From the NCBI GenBank assembly GCA_016214855.1, contig JACRMT010000004.1, forward strand, positions 558,001-622,000: 64,000 nt of DNA, in the 5' to 3' direction. The notes beneath the pieces are model-generated. The model saw nothing but the letters and a program-made list of their open reading frames with translations, was not told where the DNA came from and did not search any database. Numbering within the stretch: the stretch's first letter is position 1; each line of letters starts with the position of its first letter. The stretch comes from Nitrospirota bacterium. Lineage in GTDB: Bacteria; Nitrospirota; Thermodesulfovibrionia; Thermodesulfovibrionales; UBA6898. Made by a program: the position numbers and the translations under genes. Positions 18,427 through 29,405 of this stretch are shown one piece after another.

Positions 18427-19742
18427 GCCGCATGCACCTGCAGAAGATAATTCCCCCATGCCTCCAGTGCCTGTTCAGCAATTCTTGCCTTCTTGAGCTT
18501 CTTGTCTCTCATTCGCTGCAGACCTTCCGATGCAGGGAAAAGGCCGAAATTGATATTGCTCGGCTGAAAATGTTTACTCTCTGATTCCGTAATATGCCTG
18601 ATCAAGGCTCCATGCGCAGAGTATGGCGGCACCTCCGGAATTATTTTCCCCTGCAATCTGAGCGCAGCATTGACTCCGGCAATAAGACCCATGGCGGTTG
18701 ATTCGATGTATCCCTCAACCCCGGTGATCTGGCCGGCAAGAAAAAGATCGGAGCGCTGCCTGAACGAGAGGTCTTTATTGAGAAGTACGGGTGCATTGAT
18801 GAACGTATTCCTGTGAATGCTGCCGTATCTCAGAAAATCAGCAGCTTCAAGCCCGGGAATCATGCTGAAGACCCTCTTCTGCTCAGGCCATGTAAGACGT
18901 GTCTGGAATCCGACCATATTATAGGCCGTCATCTCCCTGTTCTCGGTTCTCAGTTGAACAACCGCATAGGGATCTTTTTCGGTCCTGGGGTCAGGCAGGC
19001 CAACCGGCTTCATCGGCCCATACCGCATAGTATCAACGCCCCGCGATGCCATCACTTCAATCGGCATGCAGCCTTCGAAAACGCTCTTCTCTTCAAAACC
19101 TTTCGGATTTACCTTCTCCGCAGCCAGGATCTCCTGATAGAACTGCTCATACTCCTCTCTGCTCATAGGGCAGTTAAGATAATCATCGCCGCCTTTTCCA
19201 TAACGCGACATGGCATAGACCTTTGTTCGGTCTATGGAGTCAGCATCAATAATCGGAGCAATAGCGTCATAAAAGTAGAGATATCCTGCCCCTGTCAGTC
19301 CGGTTAAGGCCTCCGTCATTGCAGGGGAAGTCAGCGGGCCGGTTGCAAGAACTGCGGTCGATCCAGGGAGTGTTCTGACCTCCTCCCTGATGATCGTGAT
19401 ATTCAAATTGTCTGAAAGTTTTTTTGTGATGTATTCCCCAAAAAGGGTTCTGTCAACCGCCAGCGCTGAACCTGCAGGAACCGCTGTTGCCTCGGCCGCC
19501 TCCATGATAAGCGACCCTGCAAGAGAAAGCTCTTTTTTCAGAAGGCCAGGTCCGCTGTGGGGATCATTTGATCTCAGGGAATTGGAGCAGACGAGCTCTC
19601 CGAGGCTCGATGTGGCATGCGCCTCGGTCATCTTTTCAGGCCGCATCTCATAAAGGCGCACCTTCACGCCCCTCTTCGCAGCCTGCCACGCAGCCTCTGC
19701 GCCTGCGAGCCCCCCGCCGATCACGATTAGATGATCAGACAT
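18423..19742 (-). CDS. trmFO: TrmFO, folate-dependent tRNA (uracil-54-C5)-methyltransferase
   Basis: This 439-residue FAD enzyme uses methylene-THF to form T54 in tRNA. It begins MSDHLIVIGGGLAGAEAAW, the GIDA-like FAD-binding fold. It also shows CSNSLRSNDP near residue 52, NCPMSREEYEQF near 200, FEGCMPIEVMASRG near 225 and GQITGVEGYIES near 340. The start at 19742 aligns best with the family; an upstream ATG at 19766 adds eight residues. Its dependence on methylene-THF ties it to the folate genes at the window's left. Confidence 0.93.
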   Translation of the reverse strand: MSDHLIVIGGGLAGAEAAWQAAKRGVKVRLYEMRPEKMTEAHATSSLGELVCSNSLRSNDPHSGPGLLKKELSLAGSLIMEAAEATAVPAGSALAVDRTLFGEYITKKLSDNLNITIIREEVRTLPGSTAVLATGPLTSPAMTEALTGLTGAGYLYFYDAIAPIIDADSIDRTKVYAMSRYGKGGDDYLNCPMSREEYEQFYQEILAAEKVNPKGFEEKSVFEGCMPIEVMASRGVDTMRYGPMKPVGLPDPRTEKDPYAVVQLRTENREMTAYNMVGFQTRLTWPEQKRVFSMIPGLEAADFLRYGSIHRNTFINAPVLLNKDLSFRQRSDLFLAGQITGVEGYIESTAMGLIAGVNAALRLQGKIIPEVPPYSAHGALIRHITESESKHFQPSNINFGLFPASEGLQRMRDKKLKKARIAEQALEAWGNYLLQVHAA

Positions 19743-19798
19743 TTCCATATCCCTATTCAGGAGCATCCATCATAAGAAAAGCAGAGAAATGTCACGTC

Positions 19799-20218
19799 TT
19801 ATTGTTTCATATACGACAGAAGCGCGTTCTTGTAAAGTCCAAAGTCTCCGAGATGTTTTCTCATTATGATTACAACAATTTCTGCATCAACCTTTTCATA
19901 CTGGTGAACAAGCACATTTCTGAATTTGGCCATTTTTTCCATTGTGCCGTATAATTCTTCGCTGATAATATTATTTTCCTGGAGGACCTTGAATGTGTCT
20001 GCATAACTTGACGGAGACCGAAAGCCTTTGTCAGCGACGATGTGATTTGCAATATCAGCACAGGTCTCTATCATCATCTGGAGTGTTCTTTCGATAACAC
20101 GCTGTGCTTTCCACTCCCCGCGATACCGCTCAGGGGTAATATCCGAATATTCATTGATTTGTTCAATGTAGGTCTCCAGTTCGGAGATCTTTCTAAGAAT
20201 CAACGACTTGTCAACCAA
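19799..20218 (-). CDS. hepT: HepT-like toxin (DUF86 family)
   Basis: This 139-residue helical protein of the HEPN superfamily is the RNase toxin partner of MntA-type antitoxins. The catalytic and modification motif Rx4HxY is present as RNVLVHQY near residue 105. In characterised pairs the antitoxin polyadenylates or AMPylates the tyrosine. The start overlaps the end of the nucleotidyltransferase gene by eight bases, which is typical of co-translated toxin-antitoxin modules. Confidence 0.88.
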   Translation of the reverse strand: MVDKSLILRKISELETYIEQINEYSDITPERYRGEWKAQRVIERTLQMMIETCADIANHIVADKGFRSPSSYADTFKVLQENNIISEELYGTMEKMAKFRNVLVHQYEKVDAEIVVIIMRKHLGDFGLYKNALLSYMKQ

Positions 20219-20633
20219 TGCCGTATCTCCTTTTAAAAAATATGTCTTCCTTTATTCTGAAATCAAAAAATTCCCGCAGTGTCACTGATTCGTAAACATG
20301 GCGCCGGAAGGGCTCCTTGTCGCTAAGGACTACTCTTTTCTGCAGAATCCGTCCCGCAAGGCTGACAGGCGCTGTGTTCAGGATCACCAAGTCAAGCTCG
20401 CCTGTTCCAAGAGCGTCGGTAAGTTTATCGAAAAGCTGCATTTTAAACTCCGCGAGGTCATTTATTTCTTTGATATATACGGCGAGATCCACATCCGAAA
20501 GGGGTTTTATCACTTTGTCGGCAAGCCCGCCGAAAAGATACGCAAAAATAACATCACTATCTTGTTCAAGCACCCTTGCAGCATCAGGGAGCTTCGTCAA
20601 AATATCAGGCGGCAACTTTTCGATCTTTATCAT
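20211..20633 (-). CDS. mntA: MntA-like nucleotidyltransferase antitoxin
   Basis: This 140-residue minimal nucleotidyltransferase is the antitoxin of the HepT/MntA system, which silences HepT by adding AMP to its tyrosine. The canonical GSx10DxD motif appears as GGLADKVIKPLSDVDLAVY: spacing and both aspartates are kept, but Ser is replaced by Gly. It lies directly upstream of hepT and overlaps it. Whether the Gly variant retains activity is open. Confidence 0.87.
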   Translation of the reverse strand: MIKIEKLPPDILTKLPDAARVLEQDSDVIFAYLFGGLADKVIKPLSDVDLAVYIKEINDLAEFKMQLFDKLTDALGTGELDLVILNTAPVSLAGRILQKRVVLSDKEPFRRHVYESVTLREFFDFRIKEDIFFKRRYGIG

Positions 20634-20775
20634 GGCCTCAATATCCTCATCCTCCGAATCACTGCCCTATTATAGGCCTTTTGCCGGTTTTTCTGAAGAA
20701 AAAAGAAGATAAAATGCATGGCAAGGCCGATTTATTAAGACACCTTTTCAAGCCGCTCCGCCTGAACATCGGAAC

Positions 20776-21117
20776 TCAGGCAAGCGAAATGACTATCATT
20801 TTATTTTTTGCATCCCATTCCGCAGTGTAATTGACCTTTTTTGAGAAGTCGATGCCGTAATAGTTGAGAAACGCTACTGCTGCGATAAATCCTGCTGATT
20901 TCTTTAGCTGCAGTTTGTAAGAACCCTCTTCCTTATCGCTGGTCAGCTTAATGCCTATCTTTTTGTCAGCTTTGTCATAATAAAATACGGCAAATTTATA
21001 CTTTTCAAGCTCGAACATTGTAATGGCACCACTGGTAAAACCTATAGTCCCATTTTTTCGGATTGATACTTTTGCCGCTGAAGCTGTTCCTTTTTTTATA
21101 AATTTTTCAAAAGCCAT
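20776..21117 (-). CDS. Hypothetical protein, 113 residues
   Basis: I do not recognise this family. The product starts MAFEKFIKKGTASAAKVSIR, has no signal peptide or membrane segment, is lysine-rich and alternates predicted beta strands (SIRKNGTIGFTSGA, FAVFYYDKADKKIGIKL) with a short helix near residue 75. An AAGGAG site lies ten bases before the ATG, and codon use fits the bacterial host. It may be a small DNA- or RNA-binding protein, but nothing in the sequence proves it. Confidence 0.6.
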   Translation of the reverse strand: MAFEKFIKKGTASAAKVSIRKNGTIGFTSGAITMFELEKYKFAVFYYDKADKKIGIKLTSDKEEGSYKLQLKKSAGFIAAVAFLNYYGIDFSKKVNYTAEWDAKNKMIVISLA

Positions 21118-21237
21118 AGAAATGGGTCTCCTTCAGTGTGTTTTTCTCTATATTACATGAGGCTTTCTTTGCAAGCAAACAGTAATTAACATCCTATGGC
21201 CTAAACGCAGCCTATCTATGAATATAGAGGAGCTTTA

Positions 21238-23004
21238 ATGATTACAGCAGGATGCGAAATACAAAGCTGGACAGTAGACGCTGTATGCGCAACAGAAAGA
21301 GAACTTAGAGAAAACAAAGGTGCTGTATGCAAGAGTGCAGAGTCATGCCCCTGTCTTCGATTAACAACACCAGCACCCTCAAGAACTTTAAAATCAGGCG
21401 GAAGAATCGCAGCAACCTCAGTAGCAGAACCAGCATATGCAGAAGTATTTGACAATTCAGCAAACATATATGATCACATCAGAGTCACACTAAACTGGGA
21501 CAGAAACAAATTCAAAAGCTGCATGCCAACAGGATACGAATCAGGAATATTCTACTATCCAATGGCCGACACAACATCACTGATAAGCGTCGGATGTTCA
21601 ATAAACCCAACAGCAGGAACAGTATCCTGCGTAAACGGCCTAGCAAAAGAACTAGGATTTGGAAACTTACAGATATCAAATATAATAAGTGATGATACAG
21701 CATATCTTGACGAAACATACAACGCTCAGGCGGTCATTACTAAATCAGGTCCTGAAAAGATGTGCCTCCAATATTTTGTTTACAAAGGAACTCCTGAACA
21801 AGGAATACTAAAGATAGGACCTAAGAATTTAGAAGTCGTACAAACATACTCAAGTCAAGAACTCCTAATACCCATTGGACAAATGACAGCAGACTTCCTT
21901 GGTGCAGGAACGCCATATACAAAATCAGTATTAAATAATAATGATGTAACAACACCTTTTACAGTTGTTGATTCAGTTGACACAGGATCACAGAGCGGAG
22001 GAACATTAGCAATAACCTTCCTAGATGATGGTGATAAAAATATTAATTGTGTTGATGGAAAAGACAAAGTTAAATTTGGAACAAATACTGAATTTGTACA
22101 ATTTACTTGTACAAATAATAAATTCACAGATGGACTTAGAACAGTAGCAATACAAAGTATAAAAATGCCTGATACTTTTAAACAGAGCGAGTTTACCTTA
22201 AGTTATAATTTTGGATCAGCAGCAACCGATACTAGAAATGAACAGCAGATGACAATAGTTGTAAAAGCAGGACTTCCAAATAAACTAACCCAATCATGCG
22301 ACGTTCCTCAACTAATACCCGAAACAAGTGCGGGCGCAAAAGCAATCAAACAATTTATGTTATACAGAAACAAACCATCAACACCATGTCCCGAAACAGA
22401 AATAGGTGACGAAACTAATAAGAAACTAATCACACAAGACTGTGCATGCTCAAACATAGCATGCAAAAAAGGACAATCCTGCTACAGACAAACAGCAGGA
22501 GCAGCACCAATATGCGTGGGAGCAGCGACAACACCATTTGGAAGTTGTGTACAAAATGGGATGAGCTGTGAAACGCAAATAGATGCGATTAATAAATGTG
22601 ATACTTCAACAATAACTCCTTTAGGTTCAAATGGGTGTGCTGCTGACAAAGTTTGCTGCAGTATCGTTCCATCATGTAATAACGCAATAACTTGGGGAGG
22701 ATGTTATAACACATGTCAAACAGGTACGATAGAGATAACAGGCATAAATCCTACACTAGCAGGGCATGTAGGATGTTCATCAGGAAAAACATGTTGCACA
22801 AAACTAACAACAGGAACACAACCTGTATCTCCGGTAGCACAATTAAACGGAAAATGTGGAGCATCATCAACACCAGATATAGGAACTTGTAAAACTGAAT
22901 GTGCATCTGGCGAGTATGATATATCTTCGTCCATTGATTCTAAGGGTAAGAAATGTGTTTCAGGATATTGCTGTTATAAATTATTATTTAGAATACAATC
23001 TTAA
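21238..23004 (+). CDS. Cysteine-rich secreted-type protein, archaeal-like, probably 5'-truncated
   Basis: This 588-residue product has no recognisable enzyme domain. The first 380 residues look like beta-rich extracellular domains with scattered cysteines. From about residue 400 come tandem cysteine-rich modules with a recurring shape: C...C...(S/D/V)G-x-x-CC, ending in ADKVCC, SGKTCC and SGYCCY. Such repeats are common in large surface proteins of DPANN archaea. No signal peptide is present, and the frame extends a few codons upstream of the ATG to a TAA, so the N-terminus was probably lost at the island boundary. An AGGAG sits upstream of the ATG. Codon use differs sharply from the flanking genes. 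Confidence 0.65.
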   Translation: MITAGCEIQSWTVDAVCATERELRENKGAVCKSAESCPCLRLTTPAPSRTLKSGGRIAATSVAEPAYAEVFDNSANIYDHIRVTLNWDRNKFKSCMPTGYESGIFYYPMADTTSLISVGCSINPTAGTVSCVNGLAKELGFGNLQISNIISDDTAYLDETYNAQAVITKSGPEKMCLQYFVYKGTPEQGILKIGPKNLEVVQTYSSQELLIPIGQMTADFLGAGTPYTKSVLNNNDVTTPFTVVDSVDTGSQSGGTLAITFLDDGDKNINCVDGKDKVKFGTNTEFVQFTCTNNKFTDGLRTVAIQSIKMPDTFKQSEFTLSYNFGSAATDTRNEQQMTIVVKAGLPNKLTQSCDVPQLIPETSAGAKAIKQFMLYRNKPSTPCPETEIGDETNKKLITQDCACSNIACKKGQSCYRQTAGAAPICVGAATTPFGSCVQNGMSCETQIDAINKCDTSTITPLGSNGCAADKVCCSIVPSCNNAITWGGCYNTCQTGTIEITGINPTLAGHVGCSSGKTCCTKLTTGTQPVSPVAQLNGKCGASSTPDIGTCKTECASGEYDISSSIDSKGKKCVSGYCCYKLLFRIQS

Positions 23005-23667
23005 CAAAGTAGCATATTTTTCTTTAGGAAATTCTTTATTTAATTCTTTTAATAAAGGTAACCCTTTATCTTTTTGTCCAGAATTAATATATGTACTTGC
23101 TAATTGATTTAACGCTTTTTCTTTTTCTTGAGGTTTGACTTTTATCCTATTTTCTCTAATTAGATTAATCAAATATTCCGAAGTTCTTATAGACTCTTGT
23201 TTATCAAAATTATATTGTAACTCAGCTTTATGAAAATATAAATTAAAATTAGAAGGGTCAAGCTTAATCAACGAATCATATTCTTTTATTTTTTGTTGGT
23301 ATTCGTTTTCTTTTGTTAATCCTGCTCCTACATAGTTGTTTATTGTGTGATCTCTATTTGCTTGGTCTATTCCGTTGATGTGTCCTTGGTATCCATTTTG
23401 ATTTACTATCGTGTTTCCCGATACATTATATGTCTCGCCAGTTCTTGGGTTGTGTACTGTTTGCATTCCGTTTTGGTTTTGAAGTATCATGCTTTCAGTT
23501 CTCCCATTATTTTGTATTTGAACGGCTCTTGTGTCAACTGCGTTTGCGTTTGTATGTATTCCAAGTGCCATGACTACTCCTGCTGCCATTACTCCAATTT
23601 TTCTCATTAGTCCTGGCTTTTTCTCGACTTTTTTATACTCTTTTATTGTGTCGTCTTCTATTCCCAT
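22984..23667 (-). CDS. Small exported TPR protein in the AT-rich island
   Basis: The product has 227 residues if started at MGIEDDTIKEYKK. A signal-like segment (MRKIGVMAAGVVMALGIHTNANA) precedes an Asn/Gln-rich stretch (QIQNNGRTES, NTIVNQNGYQG) and about three TPR-like helical pairs from residue 110. The reading frame continues another 161 codons upstream into differently composed, Ser/Leu-rich sequence that does not look like one protein with it. The internal start is therefore preferred, although no clear ribosome-binding site precedes it. It overlaps the end of the converging cysteine-rich gene by 21 bases. No close function can be named. Confidence 0.55.
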   Translation of the reverse strand: MGIEDDTIKEYKKVEKKPGLMRKIGVMAAGVVMALGIHTNANAVDTRAVQIQNNGRTESMILQNQNGMQTVHNPRTGETYNVSGNTIVNQNGYQGHINGIDQANRDHTINNYVGAGLTKENEYQQKIKEYDSLIKLDPSNFNLYFHKAELQYNFDKQESIRTSEYLINLIRENRIKVKPQEKEKALNQLASTYINSGQKDKGLPLLKELNKEFPKEKYATLLRLYSK

Positions 23668-24193
23668 TTTCTGGGAACAAGCAATAGTGTCCACATCTGT
23701 TAATGCGGAAGATTGATGGGATAGTGGAAAGAAAGACAGCAAAAAAGGCGGGGCTCGGCCAGAGTCACTGCCTGAGCAGTGCATCCCGCCGCCTCCAGGT
23801 GCTGACAGGGCCTGCAGGCTACCATAGAAGCCCGGAATTCTTATGACCCTGTCAAGATATTTCAGGATGTATTTCAAAAAGGAAATGAACGCTGCTGAGT
23901 GTGCTGACATTGAAAGGTACAGGCGCAACCTTGCCCTGATCTTTTCTTTTTTTTCTGTTGAGGCCAGGGTCATTAAATGGAATCTTCTGGAAAGGCTTGC
24001 AAGATGAAGAGAATACTTGTCAGGCTTGGAGGATTTGCTGCAGTAATTCTTCATTGCTGCAGAACTTTGAATTGCCCTTGGATCCCTCTCAGCCATTAGC
24101 CCTCCTTGTATCGGAAACCTGTTAAAATTATATGCAATCCTCCGCCACAAATCAACAGCAGCTTTGTCAGTTCCTTTGGGTCGTATATCAGCC
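23668..24193. other. Spacer of about 525 bases with no gene I can support
   Basis: Composition returns toward the bacterial host. A minus-strand frame is open through the whole stretch, including ATG 24096 with a strong AGGAGG site (MAERDPRAIQSS...). A plus-strand 54-residue frame starts near 23850 (MTLSRYFRMYFKK...). Neither resembles a family I know, and both cannot be real along their full length. A CACTGC-ctga-GCAGTG hairpin lies near 23765. Decayed coding sequence at the island edge is the simplest view. Confidence 0.4.
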
Positions 24194-25859
<1,666 letters not shown>

Positions 25860-25875
<16 letters not shown>

Positions 25876-26015
25876 ACGTTGTGTTCACGATGGGTATCAA
25901 TCAATATTCTTGTCCCAGCGTTCTCACGCAATCTCCCAACGGGGCTCTTTCTACGTGCTGTAAGCTGCCTCAAGTCTTCAAAATGCCTTTTTGCTTTCTT
26001 AAGGTCAGGTTTCAT
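25860..26015 (-). CDS. Possible small basic protein, 51 residues
   Basis: The frame starts MKPDLKKAKRHFEDLRQLTA and stays open to a TAA that overlaps the DUF4160 start region. It is strongly basic (many Lys and Arg) and helical at the N-terminus. No clear ribosome-binding site precedes the ATG and no family is recognised. The overlap with the next gene is the main argument that it is real. It may also be a remnant of a longer gene. Confidence 0.35.
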
Positions 26016-26076
26016 GGCTTAAATATATCACAAACAGAGGAGAGGAGCAAACAAGACCATCTACAACCTGACAATC

Positions 26077-29000
26077 CTATTTACTGACAACAGATGAGCT
26101 TTTTTTGAACTTTCTTCCTTTCCAGATCAGATAGATGGCAGGATAGATCGTAAGCTCAAGGATCTCAGAAGTAACAACCCCGCCGACCATAGGCGCGGCA
26201 ATGCGCTTCATGATGTCAGAGCCTGCGCCGTGGCTGAACAGGATAGGAACAAGGCCGGCAAGAATGACGCCGACTGTCATAAGCTTGGGTCTGATCCTCT
26301 TGACCGCGCCGAACATGATGGCATCTCTGAGATCCTGCTCGGTGTTCAGTTTTCCATCTTTTTTCCATTTTTCATAGGCAAGGTCAAGGTACAGGAGCAT
26401 CACAACGCCGGTCTCAGCATCAAGGCCTGCCAGGGCGATCATGCCGACCCAGACAGCAATGCTCATGTTATATCCCAGAAAATAGAGCAGCCAGAAAGAC
26501 CCGACAAGGGAGAACGGCACTGCGAGCAGAATAATCGTGGTCTTTACTGTTGACTTCGTATTCAGATAGATAAGCACAAAGATGATAAAGAGCGTGAGCG
26601 GGATTACGGTCTTCAGCCGCTCCTGCGTCTTGAGCATATATTCATATTCTCCGCTCCACTGAAGACTGTAACCTGCAGGAAGCTTCACCTGCTTTTCGAC
26701 GCTCTGTTTTGCCTCTTCCACATAGCCGCCGACATCGCGGCCGGAAAAGTCGATATACACATAGTTGGCGAGCTGGCCCTCTTCGCTCTTGATCGATGTC
26801 GGTCCCTGCACAATTGCGATATCCGCAATCTCACCAAGGGGTATATGGGCAATCCCTGACTTCTGCGATGCCTCTGCATTCATGCCTGAAGAACCGGCAA
26901 GAGATACCGGTACAAAAATGCGTTTGAGCTTCTCAATATCGTTCTGCAGTTCCCTGGCATAGCGCACATGCACAGGATATCGTTCCCTGCCTTCAACCGT
27001 AACAGTCAGGTTCATGCCGCCTAACGCAGCTGCAATGACTGTTTGCACATCGTCTATGGACAGTCCATACCGTGCAATTTCTTCCCTTTTCGGTTTAATG
27101 TCAAGGAAATAGCCGGTCATAACCCGTTCCGCGTACGCGCTGCGAGTACCGGGGACGCCCTTGACAGCGTTCTCAATATCGATAGAGATCTTTTCGATCG
27201 TTGCCAGATCCGGCCCAAGAACCTTTACGCCCACAGGCGTCCTGATTCCTGTTGCAAGCATGTCAAGCCTCGCCTTTATAGGCATGGTGAAAGAATTCGC
27301 AACACCCGGAATCTGGACCGCGTCATTCAGTTCATTCTTCAGTTTTTCAGTGGTCATTCCGGGCCGCCACTCTGATTCAGGCTTCAGATTTATGACCGTC
27401 TCGAACATCTCAAGAGGTGCAGGATCAGTTGCGGTCTCAGCCCTGCCTGCCTTTCCAAAGACCTGCGACACCTCCGGTATCTTTATCAGCAGGCGGTCCT
27501 GGAGCCTGAGAATCTTTGATACCTCAGAGACCGAAGCACCCGGCACTGTTGTCGGCATATAAAAAAGCGTGCCCTCATCAAGGGGCGGCATAAATTCCTT
27601 GCCGAGTTTCATCAGCGGATACACGGTCGCTGCAACGAGCAGCAGCGCAAAAACTATAACAAGCTTAGGGTGTTTCAAAGAAAACATAACGCGCGGCTTG
27701 TACAGTTTTTCGAGAAACCGGATTATCACATTATCGTGCTCAGGCTTTATCTTCCCCCTGATGAACATGGTCATAAGCACCGGGGTCAGGGTGACTGCAA
27801 GAAATGCAGAAAAGAGCATGGCAAAGGTTTTGGTGTAGGCAAGAGGTTTGAAAAGTCGTCCGGCCTGGGCCTCAAGAGTGAAGACCGGAAAAAAGCCGAC
27901 CGTAATTACCAACAGAGAGAAAAACAGCGACGGGCCAACCTCTTTGGAAGCCTCTATGATCACGTCAACCCTGCTGCCTGGTCTGCCCTCGTTCTCCCAC
28001 TCCTCCAGCTTCTTATGCGCATTCTCCACCATGATAATCGAGGCGTCTACCATGGCGCCAACAGCGATCGCAATGCCGCTGAGGCTCATGATGTTCGACG
28101 TAACGCCGAGGTAATACATGCAGATAAAAGAGATGATAATCGCAACAGGAAGAGTCAGGATCACAACAAGCGCGCTCGGCAGATGGAAGAGAAAAACGAT
28201 GCAAACTGCGCTCACGGCAACAGAAAGCTTGATGATCTCCTCTTTCAGGGTATGTATGGATCTGATGATAAGATCAGAACGGTCATAGGTCGTGACAAGC
28301 TTAACACCCTTAGGCAGGGATGGTTTAATATCCTTCTCGATCTTCTCTTTTACACGGTCGATGACCGTGAGCACATTTTCACCGAACCTGACAACCACAA
28401 TGCCGCCTGCGACTTCGCCTTTGCCGTCAAGATCAGCAATGCCCCGTCTCATCTCCGGTCCCAGCTGAACAGAAGCAATATCACGCAGATAGACAGGCGT
28501 TCCCGCGGGCCCCACGCCGACTGAAATCAGTTCAAGGTCCTGAAGGCCTTTCACGTAACCCCTGCCCCGGATCATATATTCAACACCCGACATTTCAAGG
28601 ACCCTTCCCTCAACGTCACGGTTGCTCTTCCTCACCGCTTCCATCACATTCATGATCGATAGGTTATAGGCAGAAAGACGGTTAGGGTCAATATGCACCT
28701 GGTACTGCTTTACAAAACCTCCGATACTGGCAACCTGCGATACGCCGGGAACACTCTCTATCGCCAGCTTGATGTTCCAATCCTGGAGCGACCGCAGTTG
28801 GGAAGGATCATGGTTTCCTGTCTCATCAATCAGAGCATAGGAAAAACCCCACCCAAGGCTTGTGGCATCAGGCCCCAGCACAGGATTCACATCAGCAGGA
28901 AGTTTGGAGCGCACGGACTGAAGATATTCAAGGATACGGCTTCTCGCCCAGTAGATGTCAGTCCCTTCTTCGAAGATCACATAAATGAAAGAACTGCCGA

Positions 29001-29262
29001 GATAGGAAAAGCCGCGGACAGCCTGCACTTTCGGAGCAGCAAGAAGTGTAGAGGTGATCGGATAAGTAACCTGGTCCTCAACAAGATCAGGACTCCTGCC
29101 TGCCCACTCAGTAAAAATGATCACCTGCGTGTCGCTCAGATCAGGTATGGCGTCAAGCGGAGTCCTCTCAAGAGACCAGTATCCCCAGAGACAGAGAAAC
29201 CCGACAAGAAGCAGAACAATGAACTTGTTTCTGCCGCTGAATTCTATGATTTTAGCTATCAT
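26077..29262 (-). CDS. cusA: CusA-like heavy-metal RND efflux pump
   Basis: This 1061-residue inner-membrane proton-driven transporter exports Cu(I)/Ag(I) across the envelope with CusB and CusC. It begins with the family's MIAKIIEFSGRNKFIVLLL first helix and ERTPLDAIPDLSDTQVIIFTEW. The conserved AVGAMVDASIIMVENAHK lies in the proton-relay helices near residue 405, and DAETGVVMLLYLD marks the CusA/SilA branch of the HME family. Twelve membrane segments in two halves flank large periplasmic loops. It is the last gene of a cusC-cusB-cusA run, separated from cusB by 143 bases of heptad repeats. Copper over divalent metals is inferred from neighbours. Confidence 0.92.
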   Translation of the reverse strand: MIAKIIEFSGRNKFIVLLLVGFLCLWGYWSLERTPLDAIPDLSDTQVIIFTEWAGRSPDLVEDQVTYPITSTLLAAPKVQAVRGFSYLGSSFIYVIFEEGTDIYWARSRILEYLQSVRSKLPADVNPVLGPDATSLGWGFSYALIDETGNHDPSQLRSLQDWNIKLAIESVPGVSQVASIGGFVKQYQVHIDPNRLSAYNLSIMNVMEAVRKSNRDVEGRVLEMSGVEYMIRGRGYVKGLQDLELISVGVGPAGTPVYLRDIASVQLGPEMRRGIADLDGKGEVAGGIVVVRFGENVLTVIDRVKEKIEKDIKPSLPKGVKLVTTYDRSDLIIRSIHTLKEEIIKLSVAVSAVCIVFLFHLPSALVVILTLPVAIIISFICMYYLGVTSNIMSLSGIAIAVGAMVDASIIMVENAHKKLEEWENEGRPGSRVDVIIEASKEVGPSLFFSLLVITVGFFPVFTLEAQAGRLFKPLAYTKTFAMLFSAFLAVTLTPVLMTMFIRGKIKPEHDNVIIRFLEKLYKPRVMFSLKHPKLVIVFALLLVAATVYPLMKLGKEFMPPLDEGTLFYMPTTVPGASVSEVSKILRLQDRLLIKIPEVSQVFGKAGRAETATDPAPLEMFETVINLKPESEWRPGMTTEKLKNELNDAVQIPGVANSFTMPIKARLDMLATGIRTPVGVKVLGPDLATIEKISIDIENAVKGVPGTRSAYAERVMTGYFLDIKPKREEIARYGLSIDDVQTVIAAALGGMNLTVTVEGRERYPVHVRYARELQNDIEKLKRIFVPVSLAGSSGMNAEASQKSGIAHIPLGEIADIAIVQGPTSIKSEEGQLANYVYIDFSGRDVGGYVEEAKQSVEKQVKLPAGYSLQWSGEYEYMLKTQERLKTVIPLTLFIIFVLIYLNTKSTVKTTIILLAVPFSLVGSFWLLYFLGYNMSIAVWVGMIALAGLDAETGVVMLLYLDLAYEKWKKDGKLNTEQDLRDAIMFGAVKRIRPKLMTVGVILAGLVPILFSHGAGSDIMKRIAAPMVGGVVTSEILELTIYPAIYLIWKGRKFKKSSSVVSK

Positions 29263-29266
29263 TTGT

Positions 29267-29402
29267 TCGTGATGCGTGATGAGTACTGCGTGATGAGTTT
29301 AAATACAATCAACTCCATTGACGTCGTCCTATTCATAATTCTTCACCCTTCATTAGGTTTATTATTTTTGCTCATCACCCTTTACCCATCACTGATCACG
29401 GT
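29267..29402. repeat. Two blocks of 7-nt period repeat (GTGATGA type) in the cusB-cusA gap
   Basis: On the plus strand 29270-29298 reads gtgatgc gtgatga gtactgc gtgatga. On the minus strand 29402-29370 reads gtgatca gtgatgg gtaaagg gtgatga. Again two facing blocks, as at 15355-15462, with unrelated AT-rich sequence between. Confidence 0.65.
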
Positions 29403-29405
29403 CTC

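Larger units (their letters stand above)
21195..23690. other. AT-rich island with DPANN-archaea-like coding sequence
   Basis: Base composition and codon choice change abruptly. Inside, Arg is almost always AGA, Ile is often ATA, Gly is GGA and Ala/Thr/Ser take A-ending codons; both flanks prefer ATC, CTG, GGC and CG-type Arg codons. The two genes inside converge, and their products look like extracellular proteins of Woesearchaeota/Pacearchaeota-type archaea. The left boundary falls between the hypothetical gene at 20776-21117 and 21238, the right near 23.69 kb. No integrase, direct repeat or tRNA marks the edges, so either horizontal transfer or a chimeric assembly would explain it. Confidence 0.6.

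Noticed and set aside
23850-24014. Plus-strand 54-codon frame MTLSRYFRMYFKK
   Set aside because: Plausible codons but no recognised family and no ribosome-binding site; kept only as an unresolved observation.
27670-28524. Plus-strand 284-codon frame
   Set aside because: It is a shadow of cusA; His/Arg/Asn-rich random-like translation.
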